Source of the DNA: Candidatus Faecivivens stercoravium
Lineage (GTDB): Bacteria > Bacillota > Clostridia > Oscillospirales > Ruminococcaceae
DNA length: 5,404 bases
Direction of reading: 5' to 3'
Assembly (NCBI GenBank): GCA_018712425.1
Contig: DVHA01000197.1
Location: 1 to 5,404, forward strand
The notes under the pieces: generated by a model
What the model was told of the DNA's origin: nothing
Database searches by the model: none
What the model saw: the letters and a program-made list of their open reading frames with translations, nothing else
Shown: positions 1 to 4,951 of the stretch, piece by piece
How positions within the stretch are numbered: the first letter of the stretch is position 1
Layout of the letters: the number at the start of each line of letters is the position of its first letter
Position numbers and translations under genes: made by a program

Positions 1-27
1 GGCTTTTTGATCTTTGAATGTTTATTT

Positions 28-112
28 CGCTGCCCTTAAGGCAGCGACCAAGGGTTCCCCTTGGATGGGACCAAGTTTCACTTGGATGGACCAGGACCCT
101 AGCGGGCCCTGG
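28..112. repeat. Ladder of four short hairpins
   Basis: Four inverted repeats stand side by side. The first pairs CGCTGCC (28-34) with GGCAGCG (40-46). The second pairs CCAAGGG (48-54) with CCCTTGG (58-64). The third pairs CCAAGT (71-76) with ACTTGG (80-85). The fourth pairs CCAGGACCC (91-99) with GGGCCCTGG (104-112), with one mismatch that becomes a G-U pair on the minus strand. The second and third have the same three-base loop, TTC on plus and GAA on minus. The linkers between hairpins two, three and four are nearly identical (ATGGGA and ATGGA). The set looks like tandem divergence of one unit. It lies downstream of the regulator and could be mRNA 3'-end structure or an intergenic repeat element; the function is unknown. 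Confidence 0.6.
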
Positions 113-155
113 ACCCGCTGTTCGACGCGGCCGTGTCACCCGCTCCGACCGCATG

Positions 156-180
156 AGACTGCTCGCGGGGCTCGCAGTCT
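156..180 (-). terminator. Possible 3' stem-loop after the regulator gene
   Basis: A perfect 7-bp inverted repeat, AGACTGC (156-162) and GCAGTCT (174-180), encloses an 11-base loop and begins about 28 bases past the regulator stop codon in the direction of transcription. It is the first stable hairpin the regulator transcript would meet. No U-run follows it on the minus strand, so it may protect or process the mRNA 3' end rather than terminate transcription by itself. Confidence 0.25.
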
Positions 181-208
181 TCGGGACGCCGTATCCCCCG
201 CGGAAAGG

Positions 209-2398
209 TCATGATTTCTTCCGGTAAGCGGCGGGTGTGACGCCGTTTTCCTGCTTGAAAATCTTGTAAAAGTAGGAGTCCGACGAGAACCCGCACCGCT
301 CGGACACCAGCGCCACCGGCGCGTCGCTCTCTTTCAGCATCTGCCTCGCCTTCTCCATCCGCACCTCCAGAATCCGCTCGAGGATCGTCCTCCCGGTCGC
401 CTGTTTATAGATACGGCCGGTGTAGCTGGCTGAGAGCCCAAGCGTCTCGGCAATCGACTCGATCGAAAGGGACGGGTCGGAAAACCGCCGCTCGATCTCC
501 CGGTTGACCGCCTCCACCTGCTGGCCGCTGCGGGGGCTGGGGCCGGACGCGGTGCAGGCGGTGATGGCCGAAAAGATGCCGTAAAAGGTCTCGTGCAGCT
601 GGGGGAAGCTCTCGATCTTTTCAAAGTTGATGAAAAAGGGCGGGCGGTTTTTCATCTGCGGGACGCTCGATATGACGCCGTTGCACATCGACACCAGCCG
701 CAGGACGGTGGTGTTCAGGACGTAGAGCGGCGCCCCTTTAAATCCCTCGATCAGTTCGAGATAGACCGCCTTTGCCTTGTCGAGGTTCCCCTTTAGGAGG
801 GCGTCCGACAGGGCCTTTTCCTTTTTCTCGGGGTAGGGGTAGTCCCGCCGCGGCCCGGCATCCCCGCCCAGCAGCACCGACCCCGGCCCGGTGAACATCC
901 GCTGGAACAGCGTCTCCTCCGCCTGCTGGAAGAGGGAAGGGAGCTCGTCAAAACTCCCCGTCCCGCTTAAAGCCAGCGAGACCGACAGGAAGAGGTACCG
1001 GGCGACCGTGTCCCGGATGGCGGTAAGGTGAGAAAAAGCGTCAAACCCCTCTGGGGGGTATTTCGAAAAGGTGAGAATAACCGCCATGCTGCTCCTTCCA
1101 AGGTCGGCCCCTTCGGCAGCGCAGAGGCCCCCCAGCAGCTCACAGGCGATGTTCAAAATGGCGTAGCGGGTGAGGGCCGCGTCGTCGGGGGTATTTTCCG
1201 CCTCAAACTCGGATGCCCGGTCGGCCTTGATCAGCAGCACCGCCGTCTGCCCGGCCGGGTCCAGCCGGGAGGAAAAGCGGGCCAGTTCCCCCCGGAGGGC
1301 GGCCTGTTCCGGCGGCCCCTCCGACAGGAGCTTGCGCAAAAACGCCTGTTTAAGGGCCGGGAGGTCTTCCCGCTGGGTCGACTGGAGTTTGGTGATGTCT
1401 TCCTTAAACCGGTCGATCGGCTGGTAGAGCCGCCGGTTTAAGATCCAGCTGGCGATGAGCCCCGCCGCCAGAAACCCCGCCAGGATGAGGAAGGAAATCA
1501 GCTGGAACTGCCGCACTTCTTCGGTGATGCCGTCGTAGGGGACAATCCAGAGGTACTGCCAGCCCATCCGGTCGGGGGCGGTATAGGCGATAAAACGGTC
1601 GCCGTCGACGAGATACCCGCCCGTCTCCGAACCGAGGATTTCCCCGGCAGCGGGGAGGAGGGAAGCGGCGTCCGCCTGCATCGGGAAATCCTCCGAATCG
1701 CTGACCACCTTGCCGCCGGCGCTGATGATGACCGTCTCCCCTTCGGGGGTGTCCCCCAGCGCCGAAGCGGCCGTCTCCAGCCACCCGGCCGAGACGTTGA
1801 CCAGAACGGCGCAGTTTAACGACCCGTCGGCGGCCTTATGGGAAAAATCGTATCCCAAAAAGGTGTAGTAATTCTCCCCGTCATACTGCCGCGGGATGGC
1901 GGTGTAGGCGGGGTAGTCCTCGTAATCCTCCACCAGCCGGAGGGCGGAAAGGTCAGGGAAGGCGGACTGGTCGATAATCCGGTTGTCCGTCCCTTCAATC
2001 CCACAGGAGGTATAGACCTTCCCGGTGCGGTTGTTGACGATATAAATGGAGCGGAGGGACTGGATGATGTACTGGTACTGGGAGAGCTGATCGAGGGCGA
2101 CCATCGTTTCGCCGTTTGTCGGGCTGCTCTGCATCAGGATGGGGCTCATGGTGTTGTCTTTCTGGATCTGGAGGGTGATCTGGGTGCAGATATCCAGCAG
2201 GTCTTCGGTAAACGCGGCTGACTGGGAGAGCGTTGCCGTCGCGTTTTCATAGACGTTCTGGCGGGAGAGCCGCTCAAAACAGAAAAAGAGGCTGAGAGAG
2301 AGGGCCAGCGTCAGCCCCGCCACCAGCGTCACCACCAGCCGGAAATGGCGGAGGAAGAGGGGGTCGCGGGGTTTGCGGCGGCCGGAAGGATGGTTCAT
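209..2398 (-). CDS. Membrane-bound AraC-family transcriptional regulator
   Basis: This 729-residue protein is probably a one-component sensor-regulator controlling the adjacent sugar transporter. After a basic N-terminus, a membrane segment at about residues 21-42 leads into an extracellular region of some 250 residues (about 44-295). This resembles the Cache-like sensors of YesN-type regulators, though I cannot assign the fold from sequence alone. A second membrane segment lies at about 298-320, followed by a YQPI motif (325-328) typical of the short linker after it in this family. The middle cytoplasmic part (about 360-510) is poorly conserved. The C-terminal 100 residues are a full AraC/XylS domain with two helix-turn-helix units, SIESIAETLGLSASYTGRIY (645-664) and one at about 694-716, ending in the family signature GVTPAAYRK (719-727). 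The start is fixed by an in-frame TAA three codons upstream. AAAGGGGG lies 11 bases before the ATG. Divergent placement suggests control of the plus-strand operon; the ligand is unknown. Confidence 0.93.
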   Translation of the reverse strand: MNHPSGRRKPRDPLFLRHFRLVVTLVAGLTLALSLSLFFCFERLSRQNVYENATATLSQSAAFTEDLLDICTQITLQIQKDNTMSPILMQSSPTNGETMVALDQLSQYQYIIQSLRSIYIVNNRTGKVYTSCGIEGTDNRIIDQSAFPDLSALRLVEDYEDYPAYTAIPRQYDGENYYTFLGYDFSHKAADGSLNCAVLVNVSAGWLETAASALGDTPEGETVIISAGGKVVSDSEDFPMQADAASLLPAAGEILGSETGGYLVDGDRFIAYTAPDRMGWQYLWIVPYDGITEEVRQFQLISFLILAGFLAAGLIASWILNRRLYQPIDRFKEDITKLQSTQREDLPALKQAFLRKLLSEGPPEQAALRGELARFSSRLDPAGQTAVLLIKADRASEFEAENTPDDAALTRYAILNIACELLGGLCAAEGADLGRSSMAVILTFSKYPPEGFDAFSHLTAIRDTVARYLFLSVSLALSGTGSFDELPSLFQQAEETLFQRMFTGPGSVLLGGDAGPRRDYPYPEKKEKALSDALLKGNLDKAKAVYLELIEGFKGAPLYVLNTTVLRLVSMCNGVISSVPQMKNRPPFFINFEKIESFPQLHETFYGIFSAITACTASGPSPRSGQQVEAVNREIERRFSDPSLSIESIAETLGLSASYTGRIYKQATGRTILERILEVRMEKARQMLKESDAPVALVSERCGFSSDSYFYKIFKQENGVTPAAYRKKS

Positions 2399-2430
2399 AT
2401 CGGATTAAGCCCCCTTTCACATACAGGCAT
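2395..2430 (-). CDS. Possible 11-codon upstream ORF overlapping the regulator start
   Basis: On the minus strand a tiny frame begins with ATG at 2430-2428, reads MPVCERGLNPI, and ends with TGA at 2397-2395. Its stop overlaps the regulator ATG in the ATGA arrangement typical of translational coupling. The nearest strong Shine-Dalgarno-like tract, GGAGGAG at 2454-2448, is 17 bases upstream, which is too far for efficient initiation. The overlap could therefore be chance. If translated, it would be a leader peptide that helps ribosomes load onto the regulator start. Nothing in the peptide suggests an attenuation-type run of one amino acid. Confidence 0.15.
   Translation of the reverse strand: MPVCERGLNPI
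2410..2417 (-). promoter_or_regulatory. Ribosome binding site of the regulator
   Basis: On the minus strand AAAGGGGG stands 11 bases before the ATG at 2398. This is slightly longer than ideal spacing and may mean modest translation, as suits a regulator. A stronger purine tract, GGAGGAG (2454-2448), lies further upstream, too far away to serve this start. Confidence 0.5.
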
Positions 2431-2506
2431 TTTTTTGAGCGTTTATTCTCCTCCATTTTACACCTTTTTTGCATCTTCTGCAACAAAAATCCATAATTTT
2501 TTGAGC
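2431..2506. repeat. Pair of TTTTTTGAGC direct repeats around the regulator promoter
   Basis: An exact 10-base direct repeat occurs at 2431-2440 and 2497-2506, start-to-start distance 66 bases. One copy lies upstream and the other downstream of the proposed minus-strand promoter, as expected of a possible autoregulatory operator pair. A related TTTTTTGACA at 2613-2622 overlaps the plus-strand -35. T-rich DNA makes chance matches likelier, so the assignment is tentative. Confidence 0.3.
2455..2483 (-). promoter_or_regulatory. Candidate sigma-A promoter of the regulator
   Basis: On the minus strand TTGCAG (2483-2478) and TAAAAT (2460-2455) are separated by exactly 17 bases. The -10 element matches the consensus at five of six positions; the -35 element matches at only three, beginning with the conserved TTG. 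Transcription would start near 2448, giving a leader of about 50 bases. The -35 element lies inside a small inverted repeat, TTGCA (2469-2473) and TGCAA (2479-2483), and the promoter is flanked by the two TTTTTTGAGC copies. Both features would suit regulation at this promoter. Confidence 0.5.
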
Positions 2507-2609
2507 CAATCCGGTTTTTTCATGGAGCATATGACAAGAAAGTGCAGTTTGTGCGAAAATTTGCAGGCGGAAAAAACCCAATATCTTCAGAAATCCCGCC
2601 GATTTTTAG

Positions 2610-2643
2610 TTGTTTTTTGACAAGATTGTGTGTAAAATATGGA
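2610..2643 (+). promoter_or_regulatory. Candidate promoter of the transporter operon
   Basis: Two overlapping readings are possible. A perfect -35 hexamer TTGACA (2617-2622) is followed 15 bases later by a weak TATGGA (2638-2643). Alternatively, TTGTTT (2610-2615) is followed at the ideal 17 bases by a good -10, TAAAAT (2633-2638). Either would start transcription about 70 bases before the first permease gene. Weak overlap between a good -35 and a poorly spaced -10 is common at activator-dependent promoters, which fits control by the AraC-type neighbour. This last point is inference. Confidence 0.5.
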
Positions 2644-2660
2644 CAACAGCACAGGGGACA

Positions 2661-2700
2661 AAAACCGACCGGGTTCACGTCCAAAACTGTGCAAAACCGA
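2661..2700 (+). promoter_or_regulatory. Pair of AAAACCGA direct repeats before the first permease
   Basis: An exact 8-base direct repeat lies at 2661-2668 and 2693-2700, start-to-start 32 bases, about three helical turns, so both copies face the same side of the DNA. A related AAAAAACCGG occurs on the minus strand at 2520-2511. The sites lie downstream of the proposed transporter promoter, so a protein bound there would more likely repress than activate, unless transcription starts elsewhere. Confidence 0.25.
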
Positions 2701-2704
2701 TACG

Positions 2705-2712
2705 AAAGGGGA
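2705..2712 (+). promoter_or_regulatory. Ribosome binding site fixing the start of the first permease
   Basis: AAAGGGGA ends six bases before the ATG at 2719. An earlier in-frame ATG at 2542 would add 59 residues of non-transporter character and would lie upstream of the proposed promoter. This site therefore decides the start. Confidence 0.75.
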
Positions 2713-2718
2713 CTCTAT

Positions 2719-3669
2719 ATGAACCAGGCTGCTGCAAAGCCAAGAAAAAAGAAGAAGGGCCTCATCTACGACCTTAAAAAGCACTGGATCATGTGGCTGA
2801 TGCTGGTGCCGACGATCGTCTTCTTCTTCATCTTCAACTACATCCCAATGGCGGGCGTCTATCTGGCGTTCACCGACTTCTCCTTTAAAGGCGGCCTGTT
2901 CGGCAGCCCCTGGGTCGGGATGCAGAACTTCCAGACACTGTGGGACTCGGGGCGGATCGCCTATCTGACCCGCAACACCATCCTCTATAACGTCGCATTT
3001 ATCTTCCTCGGCAACTTCTGCCAGATCGCCGCGGCGATCATCCTCTCCCGGATGGGCAGCAAGATTATGAAGAAGACCTACCAGACGGTCATGTTCCTCC
3101 CGTACTTCGTCTCTTACGTCATCGTCCAGGCGTTCTCCTACGCCCTCTTCAACTCCGGCTCCGGCATGGTGACGATGATTGTCCGGACGCTGACCGGGGA
3201 TACCGGGTTCGCCCCCTACGCGACCCCCTCTATCTGGAAATACATCATCGTCCTCGTCTACCTCTGGAAGCAGATCGGCTACGGGACGGTCGTCTACCTC
3301 GCGGCCATCACCTCGATCGGCGACGACTACTACGAGGCCGCCCAGATCGACGGCGCGACGGTCATGCAGCAGATCCGCTACATCACCATCCCGCTTCTGA
3401 TCCCGACCTTCATCATCCTGCTCCTTCTGGCGCTCGGGCAGATCATGCGGGGCCAGTTCGAGCTCTTCTACCAGCTGGTCGGCAACCAGGGCCAGCTCTA
3501 CGAGGCGACCGACATCCTCGACACCTACGTCTTCCGGATGCTGCGGGTCGACTTCGAGGTCGGCATCGGCTCGGCGGCGGGCCTCTACCAGTCGCTGGTC
3601 GGCTTTATCCTCATCATGTTCATCAACTGGGCCATCAAGCGCAACCACGAAGAGTACGCGCTGTTCTAA
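2719..3669 (+). CDS. Carbohydrate ABC transporter permease, LplB family
   Basis: This 316-residue inner-membrane protein is one half of the channel of a CUT1-type sugar importer. A short basic N-terminus (KPRKKKKG, residues 7-14) precedes the first membrane segment at about 23-40. Further hydrophobic segments lie at about 86-110, 122-144, 172-197, 222-240 and 285-305, giving the usual six. The cytoplasmic EAA loop that docks the ATPase is clear: EAAQIDGA at 206-213, followed by the conserved IP at 224-225. Length and the C-terminal NHEEYALF-like end fit the LplB/YteP branch, often linked to plant or host polysaccharide breakdown products; the actual substrate cannot be read from the permease. 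The next gene encodes its partner 18 bases downstream. The start at 2719 is chosen over 2542 because of the ribosome binding site and family length. Confidence 0.93.
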   Translation: MNQAAAKPRKKKKGLIYDLKKHWIMWLMLVPTIVFFFIFNYIPMAGVYLAFTDFSFKGGLFGSPWVGMQNFQTLWDSGRIAYLTRNTILYNVAFIFLGNFCQIAAAIILSRMGSKIMKKTYQTVMFLPYFVSYVIVQAFSYALFNSGSGMVTMIVRTLTGDTGFAPYATPSIWKYIIVLVYLWKQIGYGTVVYLAAITSIGDDYYEAAQIDGATVMQQIRYITIPLLIPTFIILLLLALGQIMRGQFELFYQLVGNQGQLYEATDILDTYVFRMLRVDFEVGIGSAAGLYQSLVGFILIMFINWAIKRNHEEYALF

Positions 3670-3671
3670 CC

Positions 3672-3681
3672 AAAGGAGGGG
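3672..3681 (+). promoter_or_regulatory. Strong ribosome binding site of the second permease
   Basis: AAAGGAGGGG fills most of the 18-base gap between the two permease genes, with the AAGGAGG core eight bases before the ATG at 3688. The tight spacing and strong site support co-transcription and balanced production of the two subunits. Confidence 0.8.
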
Positions 3682-3687
3682 AGACAG

Positions 3688-4608
3688 ATGACCAAAACCA
3701 CACCCGTGCCCAAATCCAAATCCTCGTCGAAAATCAAGGCGACCCGGGACCAGCGGATCTTCAACTGCATCGCCTACCCGATCCTGACACTGGTCACCAT
3801 CGCCTGCCTCGTTCCCTTCTGGATGATTGTCGTCACCTCCTTCACCGACAACTCCTACATCGCGGTGAACGGCTACCAGATGTTCCCGACCGCCTGGTCG
3901 ATGGCGGCCTACCAGTACCTCTTTAAAGCGCCGGACGCCATCCTCAGGGCCTATGGCGTCACGATTATGATCACCGTCGTCGGCACCGCCATCGGGCTGA
4001 CCTGCATCACGATGACCGGCTACGTCTTAAACCGGAAGGACTTTCCCTACCGCAACCACGTTTCCTTCTATATTTACTTTACGACCCTCTTTTCCGGCGG
4101 CATGGTGCCGAGCTATATCCTGATGGTCACCGTCCTGGACCTCCAGAACAACTACTGGGCGGTTATCCTGGCGGGCCTGATGACCCCATTCCTCATCATC
4201 CTGATGCGCAACTTCATGAAGTCGATCCCCGACGCCCTCATCGAGGCCGCGACCATCGACGGCGCTAACGACTTCCAGATCTTTACCAAGATCGTCATCC
4301 ACCTCGCCGGGCCCGGCATCGCGACCGTCTGCCTCTTCCTGGCGCTGGGGTACTGGAACAACTGGTACACCCCGATGCTCTACCTCACCAAGCCCCGGAT
4401 GTACCCCCTCCAGTACTACTTATACAACATCCTCACCTCTGCCCAGTCGGCCCAGCAGTCGGGCGTCTCGCTCGAGGGCCAGCAGTTCCCCGGCGAATCG
4501 ATCAAGATGGCGATGGCGGTCGTCGCCACCGGCCCGATCCTGCTCCTTTACCCCTATATCCAGAAGTATTTCGTCAAAGGCATCACGATCGGCGCCGTTA
4601 AAGGCTGA
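3688..4608 (+). CDS. Carbohydrate ABC transporter permease, YtcP/LplC family
   Basis: This 306-residue protein is the second channel subunit, expected to pair with the LplB-type permease encoded just upstream. A polar, lysine-rich N-terminus precedes membrane segments at about 29-51, 89-113, 125-147, 157-173, 206-220 and 275-290. The EAA loop is well preserved, with EAATIDGA at 186-193. The C-terminal YPYIQKYFVKGITIGAVKG (288-306) is the hallmark ending of this family. One oddity is H205 in the segment KIVIHLAGPG (201-210), where family members usually have proline (IVLPLSKP-like). It might be a tolerated change or affect ATPase docking. The stop codon lies inside a palindrome (4603-4620), after which a long repeat-filled gap separates this gene from the binding-protein gene. 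Confidence 0.94.
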   Translation: MTKTTPVPKSKSSSKIKATRDQRIFNCIAYPILTLVTIACLVPFWMIVVTSFTDNSYIAVNGYQMFPTAWSMAAYQYLFKAPDAILRAYGVTIMITVVGTAIGLTCITMTGYVLNRKDFPYRNHVSFYIYFTTLFSGGMVPSYILMVTVLDLQNNYWAVILAGLMTPFLIILMRNFMKSIPDALIEAATIDGANDFQIFTKIVIHLAGPGIATVCLFLALGYWNNWYTPMLYLTKPRMYPLQYYLYNILTSAQSAQQSGVSLEGQQFPGESIKMAMAVVATGPILLLYPYIQKYFVKGITIGAVKG

Positions 4609-4620
4609 TGGGCATCAGCC
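4603..4620 (+). repeat. Palindrome spanning the permease stop codon
   Basis: GGCTGATG (4603-4610) and CATCAGCC (4613-4620) form a perfect inverted repeat of up to 8 bp with almost no loop, or 7 bp with a four-base loop. The TGA stop of the second permease (4606-4608) lies inside the left arm. No U-run follows, so it is not a classical terminator. Translating ribosomes would melt it, making it a candidate for translation-dependent mRNA stability. Confidence 0.6.
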
Positions 4621-4621
4621 G

Positions 4622-4736
4622 GTGAAATTTGCCCCTGCGGGGCAGCTATCGCCAGTGAAATTTGCCCCTGCGGGGCAAGTGAAATTGCGCGGCGCGCAGT
4701 GAAAGGTGAAATTTGGCCCTGCGGGCCAAGTGAAAC
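4622..4736 (+). repeat. GTGAAATTT stem-loop repeat cluster
   Basis: Four related units occur. Each has a GTGAAA box followed by a GC-rich hairpin with a three-base loop. GTGAAA boxes begin at 4622, 4655, 4679, 4699, 4706 and 4730. Stems are GCCCC/GGGGC (4631-4643), TTGCCCC/GGGGCAA (4662-4678), TGCGC/GCGCA (4686-4698) and TTGGCCC/GGGCCAA (4713-4729). Three loops are TGC and the short unit has GGC. Units two and four differ by paired changes that keep the stem intact. CGCCAG (4650-4655) and CTGGCG (4749-4754) form an inverted pair that may bound the last three units. I believe similar repeats are scattered through Oscillospiraceae genomes, but this is recollection, not a search. Confidence 0.75.
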
Positions 4737-4797
4737 CTGAGAATCGGCGCTGGCGTTAAAGTCACGAAGAAACGGGCGACGATCAGAAGTTTAGGAT

Positions 4798-4858
4798 CAA
4801 ACCCTTTTTAAAGGGTTTGCGGGAGTGGAGGGGGCAGAGCCCCTTCCCAGGCGCCCGC
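4798..4858 (+). repeat. Composite palindromic intergenic element
   Basis: A perfect 10-bp inverted repeat, CAAACCCTTT (4798-4807) and AAAGGGTTTG (4810-4819), is directly followed by a second hairpin, GGAGGGGGC (4827-4835) with GCCCCTTCC (4839-4847), containing one G-U pair and an AGA loop. The second hairpin is enclosed by GCGGG (4819-4823) and CCCGC (4854-4858). The combination of an AAACCC/GGGTTT palindrome and a GGGGCAGAGCCCC hairpin looks like a mobile or dispersed intergenic element rather than gene-specific DNA. Confidence 0.6.
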
Positions 4859-4870
4859 CTGACGTACTTC

Positions 4871-4890
4871 CGAAGCTGGCCACAGCTTCG
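4871..4890 (+). repeat. Perfect 8-bp hairpin upstream of the binding-protein gene
   Basis: CGAAGCTG (4871-4878) and CAGCTTCG (4883-4890) pair perfectly around a four-base GCCA loop. It lies about 60 bases before the binding-protein start, with no U-run after it. It may act as a 5' stabiliser of a processed binding-protein mRNA. A smaller hairpin, GTGC/GCAC with a GCA loop (4907-4917), follows. Confidence 0.5.
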
Positions 4891-4938
4891 ACACCTGTAA
4901 TGAAGGGTGCGCAGCACTCAAAACATAATCCAAAAAAC

Positions 4939-4944
4939 AGGAGG
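4939..4944 (+). promoter_or_regulatory. Strong ribosome binding site of the binding protein
   Basis: A perfect AGGAGG lies seven bases before the ATG at 4952, in an A-rich and probably unstructured stretch. This is the best ribosome binding site in the window and fits high expression of the binding protein. Confidence 0.85.
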
Positions 4945-4951
4945 CATTACC

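Larger units (their letters stand above)
1..208. other. Non-coding flank downstream of the regulator, rich in hairpins
   Basis: This stretch follows the stop codon of the minus-strand regulator and reaches the window edge. I see no gene in it: the small open frames have no ribosome binding site and no recognisable protein character. It holds a chain of short inverted repeats at 28-46, 48-64, 71-85, 91-112 and 156-180. On the minus strand these would form hairpins in the 3' untranslated region of the regulator mRNA. None is followed by a clear U-run, so a classical intrinsic terminator cannot be called. Between 113 and 155 I see nothing definite. Whether another gene lies to the left cannot be told. 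Confidence 0.6.
2399..2718. promoter_or_regulatory. Divergent regulator/transporter control region
   Basis: These 320 bases separate the start codons of the divergent regulator and transporter genes and are clearly more AT-rich than the genes. They hold one promoter candidate for each strand, a pair of TTTTTTGAGC direct repeats (2431-2440 and 2497-2506), a pair of AAAACCGA direct repeats (2661-2668 and 2693-2700), and a near-palindrome TGCGAAAATTTGCA (2552-2565). AraC-type proteins usually bind two direct half-sites, so the direct repeats are the best operator candidates. I saw no clear CcpA (cre) site and no riboswitch-like structure. Confidence 0.7.
4609..4951. other. Palindrome-rich gap inside the transporter operon
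   Basis: These 343 bases lie between the second permease and the binding-protein gene and encode no convincing protein. They contain, in order: a palindrome over the permease stop codon, a cluster of GTGAAATTT stem-loop repeats (4622-4736), a relatively plain segment (4737-4797), a composite palindrome (4798-4858), a perfect 8-bp hairpin (4871-4890), a small hairpin (4907-4917) and the ribosome binding site. I found no good separate promoter for the binding protein. A chain of hairpins at this place could stabilise or cut the mRNA so that the binding protein is made in excess of the permeases, as is usual for such importers; this is inference. Confidence 0.7.

Noticed and set aside
28..46. 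Rho-independent terminator
   Set aside because: The hairpin is strong enough, but neither strand shows a U-run directly after it; the minus-strand continuation is A-rich.
18..227. Small plus-strand gene at the left edge
   Set aside because: It has no ribosome binding site, is built over the hairpin ladder, and reads into the end of the regulator gene; its product has no recognisable protein features.
2552..2565. CcpA (cre) operator in the near-palindrome TGCGAAAATTTGCA
   Set aside because: It lacks the central CG and the usual spacing of cre sites; only 10 of 14 positions are symmetric.
2542..2718. N-terminal extension of the first permease from ATG 2542
   Set aside because: It lies upstream of the likely promoter, has no ribosome binding site, and adds 59 residues not seen in this permease family; the start at 2719 has a good site.
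2587..3648. Long open frame (353 codons) on the minus strand opposite the first permease
   Set aside because: It mirrors a GC-rich-codon permease gene; its product is an implausible string of Asp, Glu, Val and Arg with no domain, and the plus-strand protein is clearly real.
4622..4736. CRISPR array
   Set aside because: The repeated units are short hairpins with shared boxes and 7-33 base spacing; there are no unique spacers of regular length and no cas genes.
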